Positions 1-8,004 of a stretch of 47,097 nucleotides of DNA are shown here, piece by piece. The notes beneath the pieces were generated by a model that was given only the letters and a program-made list of their open reading frames with translations, had not been told where the DNA came from and did not search any database. The position numbers and the translations under genes are program-made. Source of the stretch: an uncultured bacterium (GTDB taxonomy: Bacteria > Bacillota > Negativicutes > Acidaminococcales > Acidaminococcaceae); NCBI GenBank assembly GCA_905215645.1, contig CAJMQS010000016.1:1-47097 (forward strand), written 5' to 3'. Position 1 is the stretch's first letter; every line of letters begins with the position of its first letter.

Positions 1-31
1 AAGGGGCTGTTGCATGCGCAACAGCCCCTTT
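1..31. terminator. Hairpin terminator at the window edge
   Basis: A perfect 13-bp stem (1-13 with 18-30) with a 4-nt loop, followed by a short T run. It looks like the terminator of a gene lying to the left of the window. The near-symmetric flanks would allow it to work in both directions. Confidence 0.75.
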
Positions 32-459
32 AGTCGGAAGTCAGGAGTCTGAAGTTGGAAGCCTCAGGACAGGATCCGCCTGGCTGGACGGATCCTTTTG
101 ATTATGTAAAACCAGAATCGAAATCAATCTGAGCAATCATTTCGTCCAAAGGTTCTACATATTCAAAAATTTGCATGCAAATTTAACATTCGGCTCCAGA
201 CTTCAGACTCCAGACTTGAGCCGCTACGCGGCTCTACAGCTAGGGGGTGTTGCACACAACGTGCAGCACCCCCTTCGTCATATGTCAGACGTCATACGTC
301 ATACGCTTTTGGAAATCAATTTTATAAATTGATTATGAAATTTCAAAACCTGGCGTAAAATTCAACTGTTTTTTAATTCGGAGCCAGCAAAGCTGGCTTC
401 CATCGGCGTATGACCTATGACGTAGGACGTATGACCGGTCTGCTGCTCCTGCAGCAGAC
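32..459. repeat. Intergenic mosaic of palindromes and period-7 repeats
   Basis: No gene is seen in this stretch. It carries nested inverted repeats: a perfect 18-bp palindrome at 167-184 (AAATTTGCATGCAAATTT), a GC-rich hairpin at 219-235, a strong 14-bp hairpin with one G-U pair at 242-274, an AT-rich hairpin near 313-333, and a hairpin near 379-402. Short words repeat with a period of 7: three copies of CAGACTY near 191-212, GTCATAC-like words near 286-303, and the inverted form GTATGAC near 405-434. The 18-bp palindrome recurs with one centre change at 1462-1479, in similar surroundings (GGATCCGCC upstream, period-7 words downstream). I read this as a family of interspersed intergenic elements; its function is unknown. 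Confidence 0.5.
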
Positions 460-1362
460 CTACTTCAAACTTTCATAGATCCTCTCCAGGTTCTCTTCCA
501 TCAGCTCCAGATAGCCGCCTTTTCCCTCACTGCCTTCCAAGGTATGGATGGGCACCACTTTCGCGCCCACTTCCCGGGCCAGGGATTCGCTGGTCTTGGG
601 GCTGACTGCGGCCTCCGTAAAAATCGTACGGACCTGATGGGCTCTGCAGTATTCCACCAGTTTCGCCAGCTGCCGGGCATTGGGTTCCCCAGCGGCAAAT
701 ACCCCTTCCACACTGTTCTGCTCCAGTCCGAAATCCCGGCACAGATACGCAAAAGCCGCATGACCGGTGACGAATTCTTTCCGAGAAAGGCCCTGGAATT
801 TCCCTTTATACGTTCCTTCCATCTGCTGCAGACGGCTGATGAATTTTTTCCCATTGGCCTGATACTCAGCTACATGGTCCGGGTCTGCCTGGGACAGTCC
901 CTGGACAATGGCCTCCGCTTCCAGCCGGGCGCAGGAAGGACTCAGCCAGGCATGGGGATCATATTGGCCATGTTCCCGGATTTCTTCCTGGTCTTCATTG
1001 GCAATGGGAGCCACATTCTGGGCCGCCACAATCCGGACCATATTTTTGTTTTCCGCCGCTCGGACCATCTCCTCCGCCCAGGGTTCCATGCCCAGCCCCT
1101 GCTGGACGAACACCCGAGCCCGGCTCAGTGCCTTCATGCTTTTGGTGGTGGGCTGGAACTCATGGGGTTCCGTCCCTTCCGGGATCAAAGAAGTCACTTC
1201 CACCCGATCCCCGCCGATGGCTTCCGTCATTTCTTTCATGGCATAAAAACTGGCCACCACCGGCAGTTTCCCCTGGCCATCTTTCTTCAGAGCCGGCTTC
1301 CCGCCGCACCCAGCCAGCAGCATCAAAAGACCCGCCAGCAGCAAAAATAAAATCCGTTTCAT
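460..1362 (-). CDS. znuA: Zinc ABC transporter substrate-binding lipoprotein (ZnuA-like)
   Basis: Captures zinc (or manganese) outside the membrane and delivers it to ZnuBC. The N-terminus is a lipoprotein signal ending in a lipobox, with the cysteine near residue 19. Cluster A-I features are present: the PHE motif (His about 67), DPHAWLSP (His about 137), GHAAFAYL (His about 201) and a C-terminal FTEAAVSPK segment with a likely acidic ligand. The loop between the first two histidines is short and not histidine-rich. The length of about 300 residues is normal. I prefer the ATG at 1362; a GTG directly before it is also possible. The gene is divergent from znuC-znuB-zur, and the shared promoter region has two candidate Zur operators. 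Zinc is preferred over manganese because of the Fur-family gene at the end of the partner operon; specificity is inferred. Confidence 0.9.
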   Translation of the reverse strand: MKRILFLLLAGLLMLLAGCGGKPALKKDGQGKLPVVASFYAMKEMTEAIGGDRVEVTSLIPEGTEPHEFQPTTKSMKALSRARVFVQQGLGMEPWAEEMVRAAENKNMVRIVAAQNVAPIANEDQEEIREHGQYDPHAWLSPSCARLEAEAIVQGLSQADPDHVAEYQANGKKFISRLQQMEGTYKGKFQGLSRKEFVTGHAAFAYLCRDFGLEQNSVEGVFAAGEPNARQLAKLVEYCRAHQVRTIFTEAAVSPKTSESLAREVGAKVVPIHTLEGSEGKGGYLELMEENLERIYESLK

Positions 1363-1414
1363 CACTCTGTTTCCTTTCGTTGGGATATTCCCATACTGTG
1401 CAGATCTGAACCGC

Positions 1415-1520
1415 GGGCGGCGAGTCCTGCCGCCCCTACGGATCCGCCTTGCACGTTCAAGAAATTTGCCTGCAAATTTTATCCGACCGCCGTTGACTGT
1501 TGACGGCTGACCGTTGACCG
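1415..1520. repeat. Second copy of the intergenic element
   Basis: Upstream of znuA, this stretch has a GC-rich hairpin (about 1416-1436), a GGATCCGCC word, an imperfect AAATTTGC/GCAAATTT palindrome at 1462-1479, and GTTGAC words spaced about 7-8 nt apart at 1492-1518. The order matches the element at 61-215. It lies in the untranslated leader of znuA if the promoter at 1572-1600 is used. Confidence 0.45.
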
Positions 1521-1543
1521 GGGACGACTCAGCACCCCCAATT

Positions 1544-1560
1544 GCAAACCATTTGCATTT
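1544..1560. promoter_or_regulatory. Candidate Zur operator, copy 1
   Basis: The 17-nt word GCAAACCATTTGCATTT contains an imperfect inverted repeat, GCAAA-N3-TTTGC. A second copy differing at one base is at 1606-1622. Its place just downstream of the znuA promoter, together with the zur-like gene in the facing operon, makes it a likely Zur binding site. Confidence 0.6.
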
Positions 1561-1571
1561 TCGCGAGAGAT

Positions 1572-1600
1572 ATCATATCATATAGAATATATTCCGTCAA
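1572..1600 (-). promoter_or_regulatory. znuA promoter
   Basis: On the minus strand, TTGACG (1600-1595) and TATGAT (1577-1572) are separated by 17 nt, a near-consensus vegetative promoter. For the plus strand, TTGCAT (1553-1558) and TATCAT (1576-1581) are also 17 nt apart and could drive znuC. The two promoters overlap and lie between the two operator copies. Confidence 0.65.
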
Positions 1601-1605
1601 TAAAC

Positions 1606-1622
1606 GCAAATCATTTGCATTT
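1606..1622. promoter_or_regulatory. Candidate Zur operator, copy 2
   Basis: GCAAATCATTTGCATTT includes a perfect 13-bp palindrome, GCAAAT-C-ATTTGC. It is 62 bp from copy 1, abuts the -35 element of the znuA promoter, and lies just upstream of znuC. Confidence 0.62.
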
Positions 1623-1647
1623 GCAATTTACAGAAAGAAGAATCATT

Positions 1648-2322
1648 ATGCTGCAAATTTCCCATCTTTCCTTTGCCTATGAGCAGGGTCCCTACCTGCT
1701 CCATGATCTGTCCATGGAAATCCGCGACGGCGACTATGTAGCCATCGTGGGTGAAAACGGCAGCGGCAAAAGCACTTTGGTGAAGCTGATCCTGGGACTC
1801 CTCTCCCCCAGCAGCGGCACCATCTCCAGTACCTTCCGCCGGCCGGCCTACGTACCCCAGCCCACGGATATGGTCAACAAACAGTTCCCCATCACCGTCC
1901 GGGAAGTCCTGGATTATACCCGCCAGGTCCTCCAGATCAAAGACCGGAACGCCGTGGACCGGGCCCTGGACCGGATGCACATTGCTTCCCTCCAGGATCA
2001 TCTGATCGGTGCCCTTTCCGGCGGCCAGTACCAGAAGGTCATGATTGCCAAAGCCCTCTTGGGCAAACCGGATCTGATGATCTTCGACGAACCTTCCACC
2101 GGCATGGACCTGAAGAGCCAGGACGACCTATATCCCCTGATCCATCATCTCAACGAAGAACGGGGAATCACCGTCATCACCGTGGAACACAATCTCCGGT
2201 ATGCCGCCCACAACGCTTCCAGCTTCTTCCATGTAGTCCGGGGTCAGGGCCATTTTTGCACCCCCCACGAATATATCCAGGAATACCTGGCCGAAAATGG
2301 AGGTGACTGCGCCCATGTTTGA
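1648..2322 (+). CDS. znuC: Zinc ABC transporter ATPase (ZnuC-like)
   Basis: The ATP-hydrolysing subunit of the metal importer, bound to the inner face of the membrane with ZnuB. It shows a Walker A motif GENGSGKST (about residues 35-43), the ABC signature LSGGQ, a Walker B LMIFDEPS and a switch histidine in TVEHN. At 224 residues it is a typical single-domain ABC protein of this family. An in-frame ATG at 1615 lies inside the second operator, so I place the start at the ATG at 1648, after a weak GAAAGAAG ribosome site. The stop codon overlaps the start of znuB by 8 nt, indicating translational coupling. Confidence 0.9.
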   Translation: MLQISHLSFAYEQGPYLLHDLSMEIRDGDYVAIVGENGSGKSTLVKLILGLLSPSSGTISSTFRRPAYVPQPTDMVNKQFPITVREVLDYTRQVLQIKDRNAVDRALDRMHIASLQDHLIGALSGGQYQKVMIAKALLGKPDLMIFDEPSTGMDLKSQDDLYPLIHHLNEERGITVITVEHNLRYAAHNASSFFHVVRGQGHFCTPHEYIQEYLAENGGDCAHV

Positions 2323-3133
2323 TTATGCCTTCATGCGGAATGCCTTCCTGATTTCCCTGCTGATTTCCCTGATCTGTCCCCTGATCGGGACCTTCCTGGT
2401 GCTCCGCCGTTATTCCATGATTGGGGATGCCCTGAGCCATGCGTCCCTGGCCGGCGTGGCCACCGGGCTCTTGTTCCATGCCAACCCCATCATCAGTGCC
2501 TTCTGCCTCACTTCCTTCTTCGGCCTGCTGATCGAAATGCTCCGGGAGAAATTCCGCCGGTGTGCGGAACTGACCCTGGTCATCGTCCTTTCCCTTTCCG
2601 TAGGGATTGCCATCACCATCATCAGTTCCGGCCTGGTCCACGCCAATGTGGATTCTTTCCTGTTCGGCAGTATCCTGACTGTCAGCCAGGGAGAAGTGAC
2701 CACAGTGGCCATCCTGACGGTGGTTTCCCTGCTGACCATTTTCGGTCTTTTCCCCCAGCTGGTCCTCCTTTCCTTTGATGAAGACGGGGCCCGGATCCTG
2801 GGAGTCAAAGCCCGGGCCATCAATTACATCTTTTCCATCCTGGTGGCTGCCACCATCTCCGTCTCCATCCGGATCGTCGGGATCTTGGTGATCAGCTCCC
2901 TGATTGCCCTGCCAGTAGCCACCGCTCTCCAGCTCCGCCAGGGGTTCAAGAAGACCATGGCGCTGGCCGTCTTTTTCAGTTTCCTGGACGTCATGGCCGG
3001 TCTCCTCGCCTCCTATTACATCGGTGCCGCCCCGGGAGGGATCACGGCCATCGTCTCTGTACTACTGCTTCTCCTGGTGATTTTCTTCCAGTCCTGCAGC
3101 CAGAAACGGGAGGTGCCCCATGCCCAATCCTGA
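2315..3133 (+). CDS. znuB: Zinc ABC transporter permease (ZnuB-like)
   Basis: Membrane channel subunit of the metal importer (ABC-3 family). It has about eight hydrophobic segments and the family features near the N-terminus: PLIGTFLVLRRYSMIGDALSH, followed by the conserved SHASLAG region. At 272 residues it is normal size. A strong GGAGGTG at 2299-2305 sets the start at the ATG at 2315 rather than the in-frame ATG at 2297. Its end overlaps zur by 14 nt. Substrate is inferred from the neighbours. Confidence 0.9.
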   Translation: MFDYAFMRNAFLISLLISLICPLIGTFLVLRRYSMIGDALSHASLAGVATGLLFHANPIISAFCLTSFFGLLIEMLREKFRRCAELTLVIVLSLSVGIAITIISSGLVHANVDSFLFGSILTVSQGEVTTVAILTVVSLLTIFGLFPQLVLLSFDEDGARILGVKARAINYIFSILVAATISVSIRIVGILVISSLIALPVATALQLRQGFKKTMALAVFFSFLDVMAGLLASYYIGAAPGGITAIVSVLLLLLVIFFQSCSQKREVPHAQS

Positions 3134-3566
3134 AACACCTCTCGATGCGGAACATCTGATCCGGCAAAGCGGCCTGAAATGCACCCGCGCCCGGCTCCAG
3201 GTGCTGGAGATGCTCCTGGCACAACGGGAAGTGCTCACGGCCGATGAAATCTATGAAAAACTGCTCCGGACCGGAGCCCGCCTGAATTTCTCCACGGTCT
3301 ACCGGATCCTGGAAAATTTCACGGAAAAGAAACTGACGGAAAAAGTCCTGCTTCCCCAAAGCCGGAAATACGGATTCCTGCTGTATACCCTCAGCCACAC
3401 CCATCACCTGATCTGCCTGGGCTGCCACAAAGTGGTGAACATCGACGGCTGCCCCCTCCACGGTTTCGAAGAAGACCTGGCCCAAAAGACCCATTTTGAA
3501 ATCGTAGGCCATTATCTGGAACTGTATGGGTATTGTGAGGAGTGCAGGAAAAAGGGGCGCTGCTGA
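3120..3566 (+). CDS. zur: Fur-family metal regulator, probably Zur
   Basis: A winged-helix metal-sensing repressor. It has a helix-turn-helix with the LNFSTVYRIL recognition region (about residues 55-64), a HTHH metal motif (residues 93-96) and two structural zinc pairs, C99-x2-C102 and C139-x2-C142. At 148 residues it is the usual Fur size. It is the last gene of znuC-znuB-zur, overlapping znuB, with the ribosome site GGGAGGTG just upstream. The position argues for zinc control (Zur) rather than iron or peroxide. The two GCAAA-TTTGC palindromes at the head of the operon are its likely targets, giving autoregulation. Confidence 0.85.
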   Translation: MPNPETPLDAEHLIRQSGLKCTRARLQVLEMLLAQREVLTADEIYEKLLRTGARLNFSTVYRILENFTEKKLTEKVLLPQSRKYGFLLYTLSHTHHLICLGCHKVVNIDGCPLHGFEEDLAQKTHFEIVGHYLELYGYCEECRKKGRC

Positions 3567-3577
3567 CGCAGCGCCCC
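3554..3577 (+). other. Stem-loop spanning the zur stop codon
   Basis: A perfect 10-bp GC-rich stem (3554-3563 with 3568-3577) with the zur stop codon in the loop. No T run follows, so it is more likely a 3'-end protective structure than the terminator itself. Confidence 0.5.
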
Positions 3578-3602
3578 GTCAATGGTTAATTGACAGCTGT
3601 CA

Positions 3603-3636
3603 AGCAGGTCTGCCCTTACCGGGCAGACCTGCTTTT
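3603..3636. terminator. Bidirectional terminator between zur and the NhaC-type gene
   Basis: A perfect 13-bp stem (3603-3615 with 3621-3633) followed by TTTTTAT on the plus strand. The TAA stop of the minus-strand antiporter gene lies in its loop. Confidence 0.85.
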
Positions 3637-4923
3637 TATGAGCCCCCACCCCGGCAGCAAGATCAAATACACCGCCAAAAACACCGAACCATGAGGAGCC
3701 CCGGTAGAATCCAACACAGTGGCACAGGCGATGGACCAGGGAATGAGAGGCGATATCACCACGGCCGTGTTCTCCAGGTCCAGGGCCAGCTGTTCCCGAT
3801 CCGGCACAAAAGGTCTGCAAAGCTGATGGGTCAGGATGATGCTCAGAGTCTGGTTACAAGAAATCATCCCGGTAAACAGAGCCGCCAGAATCAGGGAAGG
3901 ATAAATCCCCGCCTTCTCCTTCAGATGCTGGAACAGATTCTCAATGCCCTGGAGCAGCCCGGTCCCTTTGAAAATGCCTCCGAAAGAAGCGGACAGGCAC
4001 ACAATGGCAGCTACCCGTACCATGGAAATGATCCCTCCGCCGCTGAGCATGTTGGCATATTCCGGATCTGACAGATGGTAGCCGGTCAAGAGGATCCGCA
4101 CTATATGTTTCCAGGGCCAGCCTTGGACAAAATGGCTCAGGATCAGCGCACAAAAGATGCTGATTGCCATATTCTTTTTGACAGACACTCGAAAGCAGCT
4201 CAATACCAGGATGCTGGCAGCCGGCAGCACCAGCAAGGGAGTAAAATTGTAGATCTCATACAGGCCGCTGACCATGGATCCCACCTGCCCCGTGCCCGGC
4301 AGCCACAGGCCCAACACCAGGTAGGACAGACTGGCCAACCCAAAGGGCACTAAGGCAAAACGTGCCATGTTCCAGATGTTCTTATAGATATCCGTTACCG
4401 TCAACACGCTGACCAAAAGGGCGCTGGTGGAGACTGGGGACATCCGGTCCCCGAAATAGACTCCTGACAGCATGGCCCCGCCTGTATAAAGAGTGGGAAT
4501 CCCCAGTGTCTCTCCCATGGACAGGGTGATCACCCCCATGGTAGCTGCCGTGCCGAAAGAGGTCCCCAGCAGGAAGGAAACAGCGCAGTTCAGCCAAAAA
4601 GTCAGCAGCAGGAATAGGGAAGGCCGGATGAACCGGACCGCCAGGGCAATGAGATAACCGATGGTCCCAGATGCCCGCCAGGATGCCGTCAGCATACCGA
4701 TCAGAAGGAACACCAAGAAGATGGTTTTTACCGACAGGACCCCTCCCCAGGCCATTTCCACCACGGCCCGAAAAGAGTGGCTCCGATACAATCCATAACC
4801 AAAAAACAGTAGGAAGCCCAGAAACAGGGCTCCCAACAGAGGCAGTCCCGTAAAGATACAGACAAAAAGGATCAGGCAGAACGCCCCTAAGATGAGATTT
4901 TCCATAACATACGATAACTCCAT
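3616..4923 (-). CDS. NhaC-type Na+/H+ antiporter family protein
   Basis: An integral membrane antiporter, probably exchanging protons or an organic acid against sodium. It has about eleven hydrophobic segments. The family signatures are present: LLGTSFGTAATMGV in the middle, and GAMLSGVYFGDRMSPVSTSALL, which closely follows the NhaC pattern around the conserved GDRMSP. I place the start at the ATG at 4923, preceded by GAAGG, rather than the upstream in-frame ATGs that lack a ribosome site; this gives 435 residues. Members of this family also include malate/lactate and tyrosine antiporters, so the substrate is open. It lies downstream of the garD operon but is separated from it by a terminator. 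Confidence 0.8.
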   Translation of the reverse strand: MELSYVMENLILGAFCLILFVCIFTGLPLLGALFLGFLLFFGYGLYRSHSFRAVVEMAWGGVLSVKTIFLVFLLIGMLTASWRASGTIGYLIALAVRFIRPSLFLLLTFWLNCAVSFLLGTSFGTAATMGVITLSMGETLGIPTLYTGGAMLSGVYFGDRMSPVSTSALLVSVLTVTDIYKNIWNMARFALVPFGLASLSYLVLGLWLPGTGQVGSMVSGLYEIYNFTPLLVLPAASILVLSCFRVSVKKNMAISIFCALILSHFVQGWPWKHIVRILLTGYHLSDPEYANMLSGGGIISMVRVAAIVCLSASFGGIFKGTGLLQGIENLFQHLKEKAGIYPSLILAALFTGMISCNQTLSIILTHQLCRPFVPDREQLALDLENTAVVISPLIPWSIACATVLDSTGAPHGSVFLAVYLILLPGWGLIKSRSAR

Positions 4924-4960
4924 AGATGAAATGCCTTCAACGATCATCATCGTCATATGA

Positions 4961-4990
4961 CAAAAGGGTGTTGCCCAAAAGCAACACCCT
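4961..4990 (-). terminator. Terminator of the LarA-like/garD operon
   Basis: A perfect 10-bp stem (4965-4974 with 4981-4990) followed on the minus strand by a TTTTG run. It is 8 nt after the garD stop. Confidence 0.8.
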
Positions 4991-4997
4991 TATTATA

Positions 4998-6518
4998 TCA
5001 CGTAATCGGTGCCGGATTGAAGATGCACAGGTCGTTGTGAAAGCCGTACTGGTCGCTGTAAGGTTTCTTCTTTCCGCTGGCCACATCCAGGATGAACCGG
5101 AAGATTTCCGCACCCACTTCCGGGATGGTGGCTTCCCCAGTGGCTACGCCCCCGGCGGAAATATCGATCAGATCGAACCAGTTGTCCTTCATTTCATTCC
5201 GGCTGCACACCTTGATCACCGGCGCAATGGCTAGGCCGTAGGGGGTGCCCCGTCCGGTCATGAACACCTGGAGCCCGATCCCCGAAGCCAGCTGGCTGGG
5301 GCCGCACACAATATCACTGGCGGGAGTGGCCGCATAGATCAGACCGTGTTTGGTGGGTTTTTCCGCCGGAGACAGCACTTCTACAATGGGACTGGTGCCG
5401 CTTTTGGCAATGGACCCCATGGCCTTTTCTACAATGTTGGCCAGACCGCCTTTCTTGTTCCCCGGAGTGGGATTGGCATCCCGGTCCACACCTCCTTCGG
5501 CCAGGTAGTCATCGTACCATTTCATTTCCGCAGCCAGTTTGTCCCGGACTTCCTTGTTCACTAACCGGGCCGCCAGCATGGGCACCCCGTCCCGGACTTC
5601 CGTCACTTCGCTGAACATCACTGTGGCGCCGCCTTTGACCAGCATGTCCGCCGCATAGCCGGCACTGGGATTGGCCGTGAGACCGGAAAAGGCATCGGAG
5701 CCTCCGCACTGCATCCCCACCACCAGTTCACTGAGAGGCAGTTCTTCCCGCCGGCGCTGATCCAGCTTCTGGAGCTTTTTTCCCGCCATGTCCAGGATGG
5801 CCTGCATCATGGCGTCATGGCCGTGGCAGTCCTGGAGGGTCAGGCAGTTGTCCGGATTGATTTCTTCCGGTTCCAGCAGCCGGTCATAGGTGAGTTTTTC
5901 ACAGCCCAGGCCGATGAGCATGATTTCCCCGCCAAAATTGGGGTGCCGGATCAGGTTCCGGACGGCCCGGATGGGGATTTTGGCCATGGGGGCGTTGATG
6001 GCCACCCCGCAGCCGTAAGGATGGTTCACCGCAACCACATCATCCACATGGGGATACTTGGGAAGCAGTTCCCGACGGATCCGGTCCACTGCCACATTCA
6101 CTACTCCTGCCGCACACTGGACGGTGGTCACCACCCCCAGCAGATTTCGGGTTCCCGCCGGCCCCTTTTTGTTCCGGTAGCCCCACCAAGTTGTCCTGAC
6201 TGGATCCGGCAGTTCTTCCTGTGGCACGATGTGGGTGGCATAGGGCAGATCATGAAGAGCCGGGCTTTCCGGCAAATCCAGCATGTGTTCGTTGATCCAG
6301 CTGCCCTTAGGGATATCATTCTTGGCATAGCCCAAGACCACCCCATAACGGATAATTTCTCCCCCTTTGGGAATGTCCGTCAGGGCGATTTTGTGGGCCT
6401 GGGGAATAGGCTGGAGGGAGACCACTCCCGGCAGGACTTCCGTACCCACCGAAAGGTCATGGACGGCAATGGCCACATTGTCTTTCTCCTTGACTTTGAT
6501 TACAAGAGGTGCAACCAT
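4998..6518 (-). CDS. garD: Galactarate dehydratase
   Basis: Dehydrates galactarate (mucate) to 5-dehydro-4-deoxy-D-glucarate, with iron as cofactor in the known enzymes. The 506-residue protein has an N-terminal SAF-type domain (about 1-95) and a UxaA/GarD-type dehydratase body. It follows Escherichia coli GarD closely from memory: shared stretches include the region around GSWI, YGCGVAINAP, GLGCEKL, VGMQCGGSDAFSG, SEVTEVRD, NPTPGNKKGGLANIVEKA and TGRGTPYG. Several conserved cysteines in these motifs are probable metal ligands. The start is supported by AAAGGAAG 12 nt upstream. It lies 16 nt after the LarA-like gene in the same operon. The related altronate dehydratase (UxaA) is less likely given the strong GarD-type match throughout. 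Confidence 0.93.
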   Translation of the reverse strand: MVAPLVIKVKEKDNVAIAVHDLSVGTEVLPGVVSLQPIPQAHKIALTDIPKGGEIIRYGVVLGYAKNDIPKGSWINEHMLDLPESPALHDLPYATHIVPQEELPDPVRTTWWGYRNKKGPAGTRNLLGVVTTVQCAAGVVNVAVDRIRRELLPKYPHVDDVVAVNHPYGCGVAINAPMAKIPIRAVRNLIRHPNFGGEIMLIGLGCEKLTYDRLLEPEEINPDNCLTLQDCHGHDAMMQAILDMAGKKLQKLDQRRREELPLSELVVGMQCGGSDAFSGLTANPSAGYAADMLVKGGATVMFSEVTEVRDGVPMLAARLVNKEVRDKLAAEMKWYDDYLAEGGVDRDANPTPGNKKGGLANIVEKAMGSIAKSGTSPIVEVLSPAEKPTKHGLIYAATPASDIVCGPSQLASGIGLQVFMTGRGTPYGLAIAPVIKVCSRNEMKDNWFDLIDISAGGVATGEATIPEVGAEIFRFILDVASGKKKPYSDQYGFHNDLCIFNPAPIT

Positions 6519-6534
6519 AAGATTTCTTCCTTTC

Positions 6535-7848
6535 TCAGATTTTTGTCAGCAAGGTCCCTGCTGCATCGAATTCCAGGGTTTCCGGTTCATCCAGGGCTTC
6601 CAGATGAAGGTACTGCCCGGCTTTTACGGCGTCGTAATAGCTTTCGCTGAGCATCACCGTCCCGATATGGGAAGTGTTGGGGATCCGGACCACCCGGACT
6701 TTGGCCGGATTCCGGTCCACCCCGTTGGTGGTGCGGATGCAAAGCTGGATGGCTTCCTTGTCTGTGGGCACCACAAAGGGAATCATCCCGGATTTGAACA
6801 CCGTGTTGGTGACAATGTTGGGATACATGGCATCCATGTCGATTTTGTTGAACAGCCGGGCGGTGATGCAGTTGGCCAGGCCGACGCCCAGGGCATTCCC
6901 ATGGGAAGCTTCCGACAGGTCCAGGAAGCAGGTCCGCTGGACCTTTAGGCCTCCGTGAGCATATTCAGTGGAGAAGGTCCCGGCAATGTTGGGATCCACC
7001 CCGGTGCCGGAATAGTTCTTCCCGATTTCATCCACTACCAGTACATCCGCTTCCTTCACCAAAAGGGAAGGCATGTTGGCAAAAGCGTATTTCAGCCATT
7101 CCGCCTCTTCCTCGATCATGTGAGGGGTGTCGATTGCCACGATTTTGCAGGTTTCGTCGTAGGCGTTTTCAATGGAGGGGATGGCAAACAGGATGGGTGC
7201 CTTTTCCAGGAACACTTTGGCCATGGAGGGGATGTGTTCCGCAATCTTTCCCATGCCGTCCGCGTGGACGTTTTCCGCCCCTTTCTGTTTCCCCAGCCCC
7301 ACCGCCATCATTTTGCAGGGGCCGCTTTCCACTTTCCCCCGAAAGGCATTGTGAGGCTTCAGCCGGCAAGAGATGATGATGCCGTCCGCCTGGGAAGCGT
7401 TCTTGTCCATGTACACCGGCCGGCCGGAACCGCTCATGCCCAGGTACACGGTTTCCATGCTGCTGCGGATTTCACAGCCCATAGTCTCTTCAGTGATTCC
7501 GTAGCCGGCCAGGATCTCCAGCTGGCCTTCCGCCGTGGCGCCCCCATGGCTCCCCATGGCCGGGACGATGAAGGGGTGGGTGCCCCGTTCTTTGCAGAAT
7601 TCCACAATGGACCGGGTAATCAGGGCCACATTGGCAATGCCCCGACTCCCGGCGGTAATGGCAATGGACATCCCCGGTTTCAGCTTGCTCACAAAAGGTT
7701 CCCGGCTCATTTCCGCCCGGACCGCACCGGGAATCTCTTCCGGCTTCAGCACCGGCCGGGGAAAGGTCTGCCGGACCCGGAACATCCGAGGCAGCGGGAC
7801 ATTTTCCAGCAGCTGGGAAACGACTCCGCCTCTGGTGGTGATTTTCAT
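6535..7848 (-). CDS. LarA-like nickel-pincer isomerase homologue
   Basis: A member of the lactate racemase (LarA/DUF2088) superfamily, which uses a nickel-pincer nucleotide to racemise or epimerise 2-hydroxy acids. Visible motifs are SHGGAT (residues 100-105 from the chosen start) and RLKPHNAF (K164, H166), matching the histidine and the cofactor-bearing Lys-His region of LarA. The 437-residue length is typical. The ATG at 7848 follows AAGGAGG with 9-nt spacing; a TTG at 7857 would touch the ribosome site. It is the first gene of an operon with garD, so its substrate is probably a hexarate or a product of one. The cofactor genes larB, larC and larE are not in the window. Substrate and stereochemistry are inferred only from position. 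Confidence 0.75.
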   Translation of the reverse strand: MKITTRGGVVSQLLENVPLPRMFRVRQTFPRPVLKPEEIPGAVRAEMSREPFVSKLKPGMSIAITAGSRGIANVALITRSIVEFCKERGTHPFIVPAMGSHGGATAEGQLEILAGYGITEETMGCEIRSSMETVYLGMSGSGRPVYMDKNASQADGIIISCRLKPHNAFRGKVESGPCKMMAVGLGKQKGAENVHADGMGKIAEHIPSMAKVFLEKAPILFAIPSIENAYDETCKIVAIDTPHMIEEEAEWLKYAFANMPSLLVKEADVLVVDEIGKNYSGTGVDPNIAGTFSTEYAHGGLKVQRTCFLDLSEASHGNALGVGLANCITARLFNKIDMDAMYPNIVTNTVFKSGMIPFVVPTDKEAIQLCIRTTNGVDRNPAKVRVVRIPNTSHIGTVMLSESYYDAVKAGQYLHLEALDEPETLEFDAAGTLLTKI

Positions 7849-7910
7849 GACTTCCAACCTCCTTCAGCCTCAGGCAAATCCCGAGCACCATCCGTACAGA
7901 TTTTTCTGAT

Positions 7911-7972
7911 ACCTTTATTGTACGGTCCAAAGAAGTACAAATCAAATTCATTGTTTTTAGTCGATCCATTAG
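7911..7972. promoter_or_regulatory. Shared 62-bp promoter/operator block, garD copy
   Basis: This block aligns without gaps to 17049-17110 upstream of gudD, with about 43 of 62 positions identical by hand count. The best-kept parts are the -10 region, AAATCAAATT, TTTTTAGT and ATTAG. The conserved part upstream of the -35 is the likely LysR binding site, and the -10/-35 region lies inside the block. Confidence 0.7.
7917..7945 (-). promoter_or_regulatory. Promoter of the LarA-like/garD operon
   Basis: On the minus strand, TTGATT (7945-7940) and TACAAT (7922-7917) are 17 nt apart. The same two hexamers at the same spacing occur at the gudD promoter, 9138 nt further on. Confidence 0.75.
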
Positions 7973-8004
7973 ATATATTAAGAGACTCACACGATACGAC
8001 GCAA

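Noticed and set aside
191..235. A tRNA-like structure near the hairpins at the left end
   Set aside because: No cloverleaf, no T-loop TTCGA-type box and no CCA end could be assembled.
1..459. A CRISPR array in the repeat-rich left end
   Set aside because: The repeats are short, period-7 and paired as inverted copies; there are no uniform repeats with unique spacers and no cas genes.
544..1350. A 268-codon plus-strand open frame opposite znuA
   Set aside because: The minus strand has the lipoprotein signal and metal ligands; the plus frame is a shadow.
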